NCBI GenBank assembly: GCA_021464525.1
Contig: JADRCO010000031.1
Coordinates: 1-64,000, forward strand
Length of the DNA: 64,000 nt
Reading direction: 5' to 3'
From: Rhizophagus sp. LPA8_4_AMF
Lineage: Eukaryota; Glomeromycota; Glomeromycetes; Glomerales; Glomeraceae
Shown here one piece after another: positions 22,286 through 34,581 of this stretch (the stretch's first letter is position 1; each line of letters begins with the position of its first letter). The notes beneath the pieces were generated by a model, which saw nothing but the letters and a program-made list of their open reading frames with translations, made no database searches and was not told the origin of the DNA. The position numbers and the translations under genes were made by a program.

Positions 22286-23740
22286 AAGTGTTATCGTTCT
22301 GCCCTCACTGATCATATTGACTGATAAAATAAACTAACTTTATTTGATTAGCTTTTAATAAGCTTTACACAATATTGTTATAAACTCATAAATAATATTG
22401 ATCAATTTAAAACAATATCGGTCAGTAAAAGTCTAAATGATCTTACTGGCTGAACGATAACTAAGATTATTTGAGTTTTTGTATCATTATCGTATTTGTT
22501 TACTATTCCAAATAAGGAAAATTCCAAGAAAGTTGATGGTACTACACTAAAATATCTGCTTACAAAAAAAAAAATATTTTTCGGATTTAAATTTACCGTT
22601 TTAGGATAATTATCCAAATTTATGCTCATTTGCAAAGCTATTACACAACATTTGACGAATAAATCCTCTTGAACTTTGTAACATCAGATGTAACAAAGAT
22701 TTTAATAGCTATTGTTGTCATTAGATACTGTATATGAAGAACCTTTAAATTTATTACGTGGTTTCTATTTATATTATCTGTAATTAATTGGCGTTATTTC
22801 GTAAATATTATTCTCAGAAAATCATCGGCTGGTTCCGTAGATTATCATTGAGATGAATTTTTTGGTTCTGGTCCATTTATTTTATAGTTTTAATATTATC
22901 CTGTAAGCAATCGAATACTATTGTATATTATTAAATAAGGTACCCTTTGTTTGATTGTAAGAGGCGTTTGAAAATTGAATTTTATTTTTACGAGCCATAT
23001 GAATGTATTTTGATACCTCCCTTGCATATAATACTAAGTTTAATAAATTTCTCATAACTGCGGGACAATAGAAATCACGTGTTACTGCTACTTGTACACA
23101 TTCGATAAAATAAAAATCCAAAAATGATAAGTATGTTACTTAAAAATCACCATAATGAACAAATAATCACTCAATCCGGATATTTCCGACTTCAATATGA
23201 AACCTATTAAAAATTTTAAAACGACGATTTTTGTAATAAACAATAACTATACTTTGTTGCTTTATTATATTCAACGTCAATTTTAATTACAAATATACAG
23301 AAGTTTACACTAAGAAATCCTACACTAATATGACTAATGATAAACAAATAACTATCGAAAATATAGAAACAAATATAAAAACAAATTGTGACATATTACA
23401 GTAGCTAGAAAAGATAAAAATTGGAACATTCGAGTAAAACTTTACATATACTTACATATTCAAACATTAATTTAAATTTGAAAAACAGAAAGAAAAAACA
23501 TCATGCATGTTTTTGATGTATACTATCATAATTCAACAATGATTTATGATACAAACTGGCCAGTATCTCATGAATATCCAAATAAAATGCCCATTTTGCA
23601 TACTAATGTTTACTTTGTTTGAGCCCTACGTACAACCTATTTCTAAAACCGGAAATACTAAATAATTTAATAAAATCATAAGTTCTAAATTTAAATTCTA
23701 AAGCAAATAACAATGATATGAATTATATTTCTTCTTTTAA
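22286..23740. other. AT-rich intergenic DNA, nothing recognised
   Basis: Short open frames only, and none with protein-like composition or splice support. It likely includes the 3' region of the gene that ends at 23744 on the minus strand. Confidence 0.5.
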
Positions 23741-23743
23741 TAG

Positions 23744-24721
23744 TTACCTATTTATCTCACTTATATTTCGTGGTTCATTAGCAGCCACAAGTTTATGTGT
23801 TCCAGGTATATCATCAGATTTACGTTTATATTCACATTTAAAAAATCCCCAGACTTCATCTTTTAGTTGCGGATATATATTTTCAACTGATTTCCTGATT
23901 CCAGCAGCCGAATAATTATTGAAACGAACAGATTTCATTGTTTTCTTTCTAAAATTCATTTTTTTTAAAAAAAAAATATATATAATTAATTTAATTAAGA
24001 AAACAAATTAATCATGATACATATATATTTATTTATATTCATACGTTCTTGGTATGATGGATCTTCTATCTTTAAGAATTAATTCAAAAGTATCAGGATC
24101 TCGGTTTTTATTGGATGTACTTTTTGCGAATTGAATATTCTTATCTTCACAATTTTTTTGAAGTGTTTGACTAGTAGCTACTACTGTATAATTATTTCGC
24201 AAATTTGGTGGTTTGTTAATTAATGATGTTTGAAAATTTACTGAACTTTCTGCTGGCATTGCTGACGTGTGATACGATTGATGCGATTGATGCGATTGAT
24301 ATGATAATGGGATTACGTCAGGTTCATCATTTTGATTTGTCATGATGTTATACGTGGCTGATGTTGGTAACGTCGGATATAATAGTTGTGGAGGATAACT
24401 ATGATATGTATGTGGTGAATAAATTTGATATGAGTGTAAAGTTTGATCACTAGAACTATTTCGCGATTGATGTACGTTAGGATCACATCGGTATACATTT
24501 TGTATTGGTAAAAGTGGTGAGGCTAATAGAGGTTCGGGTGTGATCATCATATGTGGGTTATTGAGATTATTCTGCAATGAAATTACAAAAACATTAGGAA
24601 AATGTGAAGCTGGATATGACGGATTATATGTAGTCATTTGTGGTGGTGAAAATTGTTGATACATAACATGATTTTGAAATTGAAATTCGTAAAAATCGGG
24701 CGTATTATTTAGATTACTCAT
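23744..24721 (-). CDS. Two-exon Asn/Gln/Ser/Tyr-rich protein, lineage family (copy B)
   Basis: Exon 1 is 24721-24045 and exon 2 23948-23744, with a GTATGA donor and TTTTAG acceptor. The spliced frame gives 293 residues. The ATG at 24721 is used; the frame extends upstream only to a GTG. The long N-terminal part is low complexity (Tyr/Pro/Ser/Asn, with an SYQSHQSHQSYH repeat) and holds a short hydrophobic motif FPNVFVISLQNNLNNPHMM. The end of exon 1 reads RRSIIPR, and exon 2 carries the conserved block VRFNNYSAAGIRKSVEN, then KDEVWGFFKCEY and HKLVAANEP. Copy A at 3994-4799 has the same motif order and the same intron position, and copy C at 55751-56293 has the N-terminal half. Such disordered sequence with small conserved blocks recalls transcriptional regulators, but no DNA-binding fold was recognised. 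Function unknown. Confidence 0.72.
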
Positions 24722-25373
24722 TTTTTGTGAATATGATTTCAAAAAAAATTTTAGAATCTTGGACACTAAAAAAGTGGCATTTAAATATTATTCCCGTGTT
24801 TGGATTCTCCTTAATAGTTTCTTATTTTGCTAACTGTCGTTAACTGTTAATATTATCTGTTTCGAACACTTCTGACTTGTGGCTGTGTGGCGCATCGAAA
24901 CACACGAATTTTTTTTGCAGATCTAATATCATATAATATAAAAACAAATAAATTTTTTAAGGTTTGAGCACAAATTACCATTATTTATGTTAACGTTAAT
25001 CATATTGAAATCGGTTTACATGATCTGTTAACAGTTTAACTGTTAAACGTATCCTGTATGATAATCACAATGCATATCCGAAATTTTTTTTCTTTTCAGA
25101 ACAAACAAATAACATGCAAAAAAAAAGGGTTTGTAATCTTTTATAAAAACTTCTTTCTCTAATAGTTAAGTAAAGTTTCGATCACAAATATTTAACACGA
25201 TTTCATTTAAATTGCTTAATTCGTCATTTAAATTCTTTAATAATTAATATATTTATTAAAAGAATTTCGATAATCTTATCATCCTTTACTATATGACATA
25301 TAATAGCATATTTTTACATTTGTCTTCAGGTTATTTAGAATGGAATACGGAGAGCTGGGAGAGGTATGATACA

Positions 25374-25651
25374 TAAGGCTCCGCACGAGCCGGCTCGAGC
25401 CGGCTCGCGAGCCGAATTTTTTATGCAGAATTTGGTAATTATCTATAATGCCGGTCATAGTGCCGGCCAGAATTATAATATAAGTGATCACGTGACTTCG
25501 GATAAATAGTTTAGCCACCGGGTAAGTCATGTTACACAATGAAATTTCGTGCTACAGCATATGTTACACTTAGTATAATTCTGCCCGGCACTATAAATTT
25601 GGCCAGAATTATCAAGAGCTCGGCTCGCGAGCCGGCTCGTGCGGAGCTTTA
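25374..25651. mobile_element. hAT-like MITE with 8-bp target duplication and nested inverted repeats
   Basis: The outer ends TAAGGCTCCGCACGAGCC and GGCTCGTGCGGAGCTTTA pair almost perfectly, continuing into GC-rich GGCTCGCGAGCC blocks. The 8-base direct repeat ATGATACA flanks the element (25366-25373 and 25652-25659). Inside is a second inverted pair built on ATAGTGCCGGCCAGAATTAT, with a TCACGTGA octamer at 25488-25495. This is either an inner element nested in the outer one or a two-tier TIR. It has no coding capacity. The GC-rich ends contrast strongly with AT-rich flanks. Confidence 0.88.
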
Positions 25652-25659
25652 ATGATACA

Positions 25660-28340
25660 TTACGATAACTAAAACCATCTTCCTAAATATCTATCGGTTA
25701 TTAATTTTAAATTATTTAAAATTACTAGTAATAAATATTCGTTGAATAATATTTTTTCCAAATTTTTTTTGTTTCTAAAATTATTATTTTTCTTTTAATT
25801 TTTTTTTTTTTTTGGATTCATTAATGATAAAATCAATTTCATTACAAATGCTTTTTTACTCATTTAACAAACCCAATTAGTACATAGTTTAATCGCGTGA
25901 ACTTTTCTTCAACCCTTTTAATTACAATTTATCCTTTTTATTTATTTATATTTATTTTTATAACGTTACATGCAAAATGTGCAGAAAGGTGTAATACGAA
26001 CATATTGGACAAAAATATTTTTATGTGCAAAAAAACAAAGCGCTCACAATAATGTAAACAAATTAACTGTTATCATCATAAGCAAATTAAATGTCGATTT
26101 ACATTACATCGGGATATACCGCATAAATTATTAATTCAAGTGATTAATCAATGGGATAATTAATGATTTTTTTTTAAAAAAAAGTAATTTCTTTTTATAT
26201 GTTAGTTTTATTAAAAAAAAATGATTCTGCAGAAAAAAAAACATTATTCAAATTGGGAAATCATTGTTTAAATTAAGTAAATCGCGCATGTACAACGGTA
26301 GTCATTTGATATATACTGTAATTACATATTGTTCAGAAACTTTCTTATAAAGCATATAAATTTATGCGCGTATATTTTGATAACTTGCATGAAAATATTA
26401 TAAACCAACCTTAAATATAAAATTTCCCTATCACGATGCAAATCTAATATTTAACTGCAATCACCAATTATCCGATTTTGTTTCATGCTTGAAATTATTT
26501 TATTATCTGCTTAAAAGATTTGAAAAGATTACTTTAGTATTATTGTTCAAAAATTATTGTCAGATAAAAAATAAAGTTCACCATCAAGGGGGTCATGTAG
26601 ATAATAAATATATAAATAGTACACGATGTCCAAAATAGTGCCAGAATAAAACTAATATCATTGAGATACAAATATACAATTGGCTGCTGATAAATGTTTC
26701 ATGGTGATCCAAGTAAATGTTGTAACTTGTAACTCAATATGAAATTTCCAAATTAGGATTTTGATTTGGGATGCTCATTTCCTGATCTTATTCTAAATCC
26801 AACATGAGGTATCCCCCCAAATTAATATAAACAGATTTGATAAATTCAACTATTATATCTAATTAACAAAAACACATTGGTGCGTGGAAATTGAGTGAAC
26901 CATATCCCATAACTCGCGTTTGAGCTACGACGAAAATGCCGGCTAATTTACATGGAATTTATTAATGATTTGATTATTTCGAAAGTTTAAAGGATAACAA
27001 CCCTATAAAAATTTATTCCGTGTTTCTTTTTATTCCATGTTATTTCCGTAAATGTATCATATCCACGGAGTTTTACGAATAAATTTTTTACAGGGCAATT
27101 ATCAGTAAGATCTCGGCCATAGTTGAGGGAACTGAATGTATTTTGACGTTATATAAACTAGTGCATTAAGCAGCGTTTGACCATTTTATTGTCTGATAAA
27201 ATGTAGCGAAAGACGGAAAATATTGATTCTTCAGATTTTTATTAACTGTAAATAACGATAAATCAATGTTATTTTACGAATAACGAATGTTTTATAATCA
27301 ACTTCTTGATGATTTCTAGTTTAATATCAGTTCGAAGGTTTTTATATTATTTTTTTATATAACGATATAACGATATGTTTTTTAGTCTTTGGATCATATT
27401 CTTTTTTTATTTATCGAGGTATCACTCTCGTACAAAAGAGGTACAAAAGAGGATCATAATAAATATAAAGGTAAATAAATATTATTTTATAACTTGAAAA
27501 TTAAAGACATTTTTATTTCAAATTCTTAACATAGTCTCAGTTCTCATTTTTAAAAAGTTTTTTATTAAATATTCTCAAAAAAATTTTTGAATTAATGAAA
27601 ATAATGAAAAAAGTATCTGTGCAAAATTGTGCAATATTAAACTGTTTGATGAATTATGGCAACTATCTATTAACTACCAAGCAAGAGATATATATTACGA
27701 AGAAAAAGAATTGCATATAAAGCAGTTCTAGCATAGTAGAAATATGAGACTGAAGCCCTTGCTCAACGTTCTTAATGTACAAAAAAGGGGTATTTATTTA
27801 ACTTTAAATAACGAAACAATCTTAATTTTAAAAAATACTTCAAATATATTTTGATATACTTTAAAAATTTTATAAAATAATTACACAATTATTTTAAAAG
27901 CCACTGTATCTAGGTTTATAGTAATATTTCAAAAAAAAGGGATTTTTTGTAAAGAATATTCTAACTAGTCTTTTTGAAACATTAGGGTGTCTGAGCAAAT
28001 TTGTCATACTCAAGATACTTCTTCGATAATGGAAAAACATTTAAATTATTGGACCATCATTATTGGTTCTAGGTAAATAATTTACCGTACAGCGCTGAAA
28101 AAAAAACTAAGTTAAATTGAATAATACCCTGGTACAGTAGCCCGACCACTTATTTATACTAATTCAATTCGATGAATTCTTTCATTCATCCTAACTTGAC
28201 GTAAATGGAGGATTATCCATTCCATTATCCACGCATATTCTTTGGCATATTTATCATATGCCTTCGCGTTTCTTTTTCATTAAAATTTCATTGCGCTATT
28301 ATTGTTTCGAGAAATTAGATTGGTATATACTTGATTTTTA
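25660..28340. other. AT-rich gene-poor stretch
   Basis: No supportable gene, RNA or element seen. Long A/T runs and simple repeats dominate. Confidence 0.5.
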
Positions 28341-28369
28341 AGGTGTTTATTTAGGCATGGCTGAATTTA

Positions 28370-29028
28370 CGTGACGGAATTATGTGGACATCACGAAATA
28401 AAAGATTTAGCTCTTTACCTTAGATGGCAAGATAATGGTGAGGGAAAACGGGTGACACGAACAACTATTTCCTTCTTCCATGGAGGTAGGTTTTGTATAA
28501 TCTTAAGATGAAGTATAAATATTTACCTTTATTAGGAGTAACAAATAAACTAACAATCATGCCTAGACCTGTATCAAAAAACTGGCGTTCACAAGATTTT
28601 ATTTTATTGATTATTTATCAAAATTTTTATTATTTTTTCCTTTAGAATTAATTTTACCTTTTGATACAAATCATTTATAATTAAATGATATTTACAGAAG
28701 ACAGATCAAGAGGCATATCGGAATTCTTACAAATACTAAAAAGACTTGTCGTTTGATGAAATTTATATCAAGTATTTCTCTAGAACTGCTGGTGTTAGTG
28801 AACCGTTCCGGGTTTATCATTTGGATGTTGCTTGAACAATATGTCTTTCAATGGAAAAATCGAAAGCATGAATTATACTGGGAACCAATCTTAAAGAAAG
28901 TGTTGAGAACTACTTCCATCCTGACGGAATATGTTGAATACCTACCCATAAAGAAATTTGAACGTAATATTTATAAGTATAATCATGTATCTCTAGATAT
29001 CTTTATAAGGCTCTTTTGTCCTTTTTAG
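28370..29028 (+). pseudogene. Degraded coding fragments of unknown family
   Basis: Several short stretches have protein-like composition but lie in different frames: HHEIKDLALYLRWQDNG near 28400-28450, then FDEIYIKYFSRTAGVSEPFR near 28755-28815 and QYVFQWKNRKHELYWEPILK near 28830-28890. They are close together on the plus strand, so they probably come from one dead gene or mobile element. Family not recognised. Low confidence as to extent. Confidence 0.35.
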
Positions 29029-30024
29029 ATACACTAGCAGTATGTAATATGTATTGTAGTTGTATTAGATTTCTTAAATTTTAATACTAATTTATGCAAT
29101 CGCAATTTATTAAATATGTAATCTTTGCAACAATAACAGATAATTATTATTTATGAAATTGGAATGAATGTACACTTTATGTTATTTAATGCTGTAGCAT
29201 ATACTTTATGTATTTTTACGTTTTCAATTTTTTTTTATTTTACGATATTTGCATATAGAAAAAAAGTACTAATTAAATCTTTTTCTGAATAACTTGCTCG
29301 CCTTAGTTCCTATAAAAATGCACATAGTAAAGTCGCTGAGACGGTGTCTAAAATGATTCGTATTTTTGTATCCATCTGGCATACTTTAGTTCAAAAGGAA
29401 CATCCTTTGTTCAATAGTAGTAGCACACGGATGCAATCCACGATATAATTATATACTTTATATTAATTAAAATACTACGGTACAGATAATCTGAGCGTTT
29501 ACGTTGAATCGAACATGACAGGAGAATACTAATCAATACTAATCGATCACAGGTGTTATTTAATTATCGTGTTACTATGTCATATATAGTCACATGGAAA
29601 TGCTGGAGCGGAGAAATTACTTGAGTAAAGAGAAGGTATAAAGAATTTTCTTTATTAAACTTCGCAGCTTCAGTAAATCTATTGACAGGTCGCGAACAAT
29701 TGTGTGGGCTTGGACTTTAAGCTGGATTATCAAATTGCGCAGATTCTAACTTTCTTACTAACTCATCTAAAAAGTAATTCAACTGATAGCTTCTTCTAAT
29801 TTTCATGTGTATGTAATAACATTTTAACATGATCAGTTTAAATTTCATAGTACATTTTGATCGCCAAATTAAAATATTAATATATATAAAAATAGGTCCA
29901 ATAATATATTGTAAGTAATAATAAAAATAACGTGATATCAATTTATGATTTCCGACCTTGTCCCGGATTTCCAATTTTGAACCCCAGATTATCAATTCAA
30001 AATTTTTTTTTCTTTTGATTCGAA
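29029..30024. other. Region upstream of UTP21, no firm gene
   Basis: It contains an open 51-codon plus-strand stretch (about 29300-29450, SKVAETVSKMIRIFVSIWHT) without a start codon, and a 92-codon minus-strand frame (29995-29717) ending LNYFLDELVRKLESAQFD. Both have some protein character but no recognised motif. The last bases before 30025 form the UTP21 promoter and 5' leader, T-rich immediately before the ATG. Confidence 0.35.
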
Positions 30025-33000
30025 ATGTTCAAGAAAATCAGATTAGAAAAAAATGATAAAATTCAAATACCAAGTAATCGCACTAATATTTTTCAACCTT
30101 TTCGCGCAATAGGATATTTTGCGAATGATATACCTTTTGATATTCAGAAAAGAGGAGACGTATATTACCTCACAACTTGTGTTGGTAATAGTTTTCATGT
30201 ATATGAAGTATGTTAAAAAAACAGGTTTATTATTTTCTTACAATTATATCAATACTTTAATAAAAGTATTAATAGTTTGTTATTATATTCATATATTTCA
30301 AGTGCGGGAAACTAAATTTAATAACTATAGGTATGTTCCATTCGTGTTAGAATTATTCAACACCATTTATTTATTAATGTTTATTTATCGATAAGGTCCT
30401 CAAACAAATCATCCTATTACGGCTATTGCATCATTAAATGAAGATACTTTTGCTGCATGTGAAAAAGAAATCATCGTTTATCATCGTGGTAAAGAGGTGA
30501 TTTTCAACTTTTACTATCCATTTTAATTTCAAAATTTTAGTAACTTAGACGAGCTTTTTAGGTTACTAGATATACTGGAAATATCAAAGGATATATATTT
30601 TCGCTTATAATTTTTAGTAATTATATTATTGCTTTAAGCGATGATAATGTACTTACTTTATGGGACCATACTTCTGGAGGTATGAATTTTGTTAGTTTTT
30701 TTTAAAAAAAAGTATCTTGATGGAATTTAACTTTAAAAACATTACATTTGAATAGAATTTTATGATGAAATTAAATTTGATGAGAATTTTACTTTATCAA
30801 CGGTCATCCATCCAAGCACTTATCTAAATAAAATATTAATTGGTAGTAGACAAGGAAAAATGCAAATTTGGAATGTTCGCACAAAGTATTTATATCATTT
30901 TAAATAATTTTGTTTAATTTTATTTTTTATTTATATTTTCTAATTTTCCTTTGTTTTTTACTTTTATGTGATAGGAAAATGATATATTCATTTCCTTCAT
31001 TTGAATCCCCGATTACTTTCCTTACACAATCTCCTGTTGTGGATGTTATCGCTATTGGTTTACTTAATGGAACAATAATTTTGTATAATATTAAATTGGA
31101 TGAGAGTATAATGTCATTAAAGCAAGAGGGATGCGTGACTTCAATTTCGTTCAGAACTGGTAATTTTGAAAAAATTATCATCATATGTATCATCAATAAT
31201 GTTATATTGTCAGTCAGCTTCTCTAACTAAACATGTTTTATAGATGATAAGCATGTTATGGCTTCTGCTAATATGCATGGAGATATATCTATGTGGGATC
31301 TTGATAAGCAGAAATTATATAATGTTATTAAAGGTGCTCATGATGGATTAATTCCTTCAATGCAATTCCTTATTGGACAACCGATATTAATAACATCTGG
31401 CGCTGATAATTCGATTAAGGTATAAATATATTTTTAATATCATTATAATATTAATTCTAAAGGTTAAGATTTATTTTACATTTATTCATAGGAATGGATT
31501 TTTGAAGGACGAGATGGGTTTGAACATCGTGTTCTTAAGTCGCGGAGTGGGCATCATTCACCTCCAACAAAGATCAAATATTATGGATCTTCTGGACATT
31601 TCATTCTTAGTGCAGCAGGAGACAGGTCACTTAGAGTATTTTCTGTAATTCGCGATTCTCAGAGTGTAGAATTATCGCAAGGTTAATAAATCTCATACGT
31701 TGCCGTATCAATTTTCTTTTGACCACAATATATTTTTTTTCAGTAATTACAATTAAATCATTATATTAATAAATTTATTAATTTTTAGGATCCATAATTA
31801 AGCAATCTAAGCGTTCAAGAAAGCATGTTGATGAACTTAAATTTCCGCAGATTACAGATTTTTCATCATGTAAGATAGTATTTTAGTGATTATAATATCC
31901 ATCGTACTTAATAATTACTTTTTTTTAGCCGAATCTAAACAAAAAGAATGGGATAATATCCTTACATGTCATATTAATGATTCAAGAGCTCGAACATGGT
32001 CATTTCAGAGAAAAGCTCTAGGACAACACATTTTTAAAACTCTTGATGGAACATCGATTAAGGTGTGTACAATAAAGAAGTTTCTTTTTTTTTTCTATAA
32101 AAAACAATAATAATAACAACCTTAAATTAATTTATTAATTTAGGCATCTAATATAAGTGCATGTGGAAATTTTGGATTTATTGGAACATCATCTGGTGTA
32201 ATCGAAATGTTTAATATGCAATCTGGATTACATAGAAGAACTTTTGCTGGAAATGATGGTACATATAAATTTCTTGTTAACTTCATCTGCAAATCATTGG
32301 TTATTAAATAGTCTAATTTGTGATGTAGGACATGTAAAATCAATATCTGGTTTAGCAAGTGATCCAATTAATAGAATATTAATTAGTAGTTCACTTGATG
32401 GTACTGTTAAGGTAATTGATTATCAATTTTTCGACGTTTGGCTTGCATTTATTAACATCGTTAAAACTTTTAGGTATGGGATTTCCATACAGCGAAAGTG
32501 TTGCATACTATTAAGATCACGTCACCTATTTCCGCTATGTTATTTCATTGTAACAATGATTTATTAGCGATTACTAGCGATGATTTATGTATACGTGTAA
32601 TTGATATAGAAACTCGTAAAGTTGTAAGAGAATTTTGGGGACATCGGAATAGGATTTCAGATTTGGTAGGTTTTCCATGATTAATATAAAAATAATGTAT
32701 ATTACAAGATTATAATATTATTTAACATATTACAGACATTTAGTCCTGATGGAAGATGGATTGTTTCCGCATCTCTTGATACCACAATTCGTACTTGGGA
32801 TTTACCTACGGGTCATTTAGTTGATATCTTTCGAGTGGAAGACATACCCACGAGTGTTGCATTTTCTCCGACTGGTGATTTTTTGGCCACTTCACATGTT
32901 AATAATGTTGGAATATTTTTGTGGTAACAAATCGAAAAAAAAACCATTACTCCATTTTTTTTTAACACGCAAAGATAATAGAAAGTTTTTTTTTTGATTT

Positions 33001-34119
33001 ATGTTAGGGCGAACCGTGCACAATTTTATAATGTATCCTTACGAAGCATAAGTGACGATGAGATAATATCTACAGTAGCACTTCCGACTACAACTGGATT
33101 GGAAAGTGATAATGAAGGTATATAAATAATATAACCATAATTCCAATGAATCTTTTAAATGATAACACGAATTATTTTATTTTAGATGAATCTGATGAAG
33201 TAGTTAATGATAAGGAAGATGAAAAATTATTTGAAACTGCAGAACAACTCTCAGAACAGATGATAACATTATCATCAATGCCAAAATCCAAATGGCAAAA
33301 TTTGTTAAACTTGGAGACTATTAAGGTATTTGTGAATATGATTTCATTATTAATAACTTGTTAGTAATTATTTGATTTGTAACGCCTATGTCAATAATAC
33401 TCTATATCAATAACACTCCATGTTAATAACACTTTATGTCAATAATACTTTATGTCAATTACACTCTCAATAATACTCCATGTCAATAATAGAAAAGAAA
33501 TAAACCCAAAGAACCTCCAAAGGTAGATGAGAAAACACCATTTTTCTTACCTACATTACCTGGAGTTAATCCTAAATTTTTACCAGTAAATAATTCAAAT
33601 GAATCTAAAGATAAGGAAAAATCCAAGAATATAAAAATGTCTGATATTAAAGTAGAAACAGAATTCGTGAGAATATTAAAAAAGAATCAAGAAGAAGGAG
33701 ATTGTAAGTTAATCTTTTTTTTTTTTTTACATTTTATAATAATAAAATAATAAATTTAATTAATAATTATTATTTCTCATTATATAGATACAGAATTTTT
33801 TGAATTCACAAAGACTTTAAATCCTTCAGCAATTGATTTTGAATTAAGATCATTAAGTCTTGAAAATAATTTATTAGATTTAAAATATTTTTTAAATGCT
33901 ATTGAATTTAAATTAAAAACAAAAAAAGATTTTGAATTAGTACAAGCTTATTTAAATCATTTTTTAAAAATTTATGGGGATATTATTTTATCAAATAATG
34001 ATGATCAACAACTTTATAATCAGTTAACTTCTATAATAAATGAACATAAAAAAGAATGGAAAAGGATAGAAGAATTATTACATTATAATCTCTGTGTATT
34101 AGGATTTTTTAGAAAATAA
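30025..34119 (+). CDS. UTP21: U3 snoRNP WD40 protein Utp21 (WDR36), 18 exons
   Basis: Hand splicing gives an 898-residue protein (yeast Utp21 and human WDR36 are about 940-950). Exons: 30025-30207, 30303-30330, 30396-30496, 30562-30679, 30756-30885, 30975-31159, 31244-31419, 31492-31681, 31789-31869, 31929-32062, 32144-32258, 32329-32411, 32474-32665, 32736-32923, 33008-33117, 33186-33325, 33493-33703, 33788-34119; every junction keeps the frame with GT...AG ends. WD signatures include LTLWDHTSG, MQIWNVRTK, ISMWDLDKQK, VWDFHTAK and IRTWDLPTGH. The linker RNKPKEPPKVDEKTPFFLP and the C-terminal Utp21 domain (ending HYNLCVLGFFRK) identify the family. Family role: part of the UTP-B module of the small-subunit processome, needed for 18S rRNA maturation in the nucleolus. 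Exon 2 is only 28 bases. Convergent with SNF7, whose stop lies about 460 bases beyond. Confidence 0.96.
33385..33492 (+). repeat. Minisatellite inside UTP21 intron 16
   Basis: About six copies of a ~17-base unit like CAATAATACTCCATGT (variants AACACTTTATGT, TACTTTATGTCAAT) fill the end of the 167-base intron. The last copy, GTCAATAATAG, supplies the splice acceptor AG directly, so repeat slippage can move or renew the acceptor. Confidence 0.8.
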
Positions 34120-34581
34120 TTTATACAATAATAATAATATTAAAAAATAAACAAAGAGTATTGTAAATTTAAAGAATTCCGGATATTCTGATCTAAAATT
34201 GTATCTAAACTGTTTCAATTGTTTTAAATGATGAAACATTGCTTTCGCGATCCTTCTAAGTATAGTGAACAAACAATCGTTGCAATGTATAAAAATAATA
34301 CAAAGAAAAAATAAGGTTAATTAAAATCATTTTTCAAAAATTTTATGCTTGTTTTTTTTTAAAAAAAAAAATAAAAAAATTTCTTTAAAATGAGAAAAAT
34401 AATAACAAATTGAAGAATAATTTAAAATTGTAAATAATAAGTCCCATCCGTTTATCCGTTTTTTCAGAATAATTTTTTTTATATTATAAAATATCCTTTT
34501 AAACGGAAATAAAATCTATATAACATTCAGTTCATAACAAAGTTCTTGTTTGTTACTAATAAAAAAAGAAGGATGCTAAAA

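Noticed and set aside
29717-29995. 92-codon minus-strand frame just upstream of UTP21
   Set aside because: Its end looks protein-like (DELVRKLESAQFD), but the rest is AT-biased and no second exon or family could be found; noted only within the intergenic entry.
31886-32567. Separate small genes in the 31-33 kb region
   Set aside because: All are exons of UTP21 read through into introns; spliced exons keep one frame from 30025 to 34119.
33385-33492. CRISPR-like array
   Set aside because: Units are directly adjacent without unique spacers, lie in an intron of a eukaryotic gene, and are degenerate.
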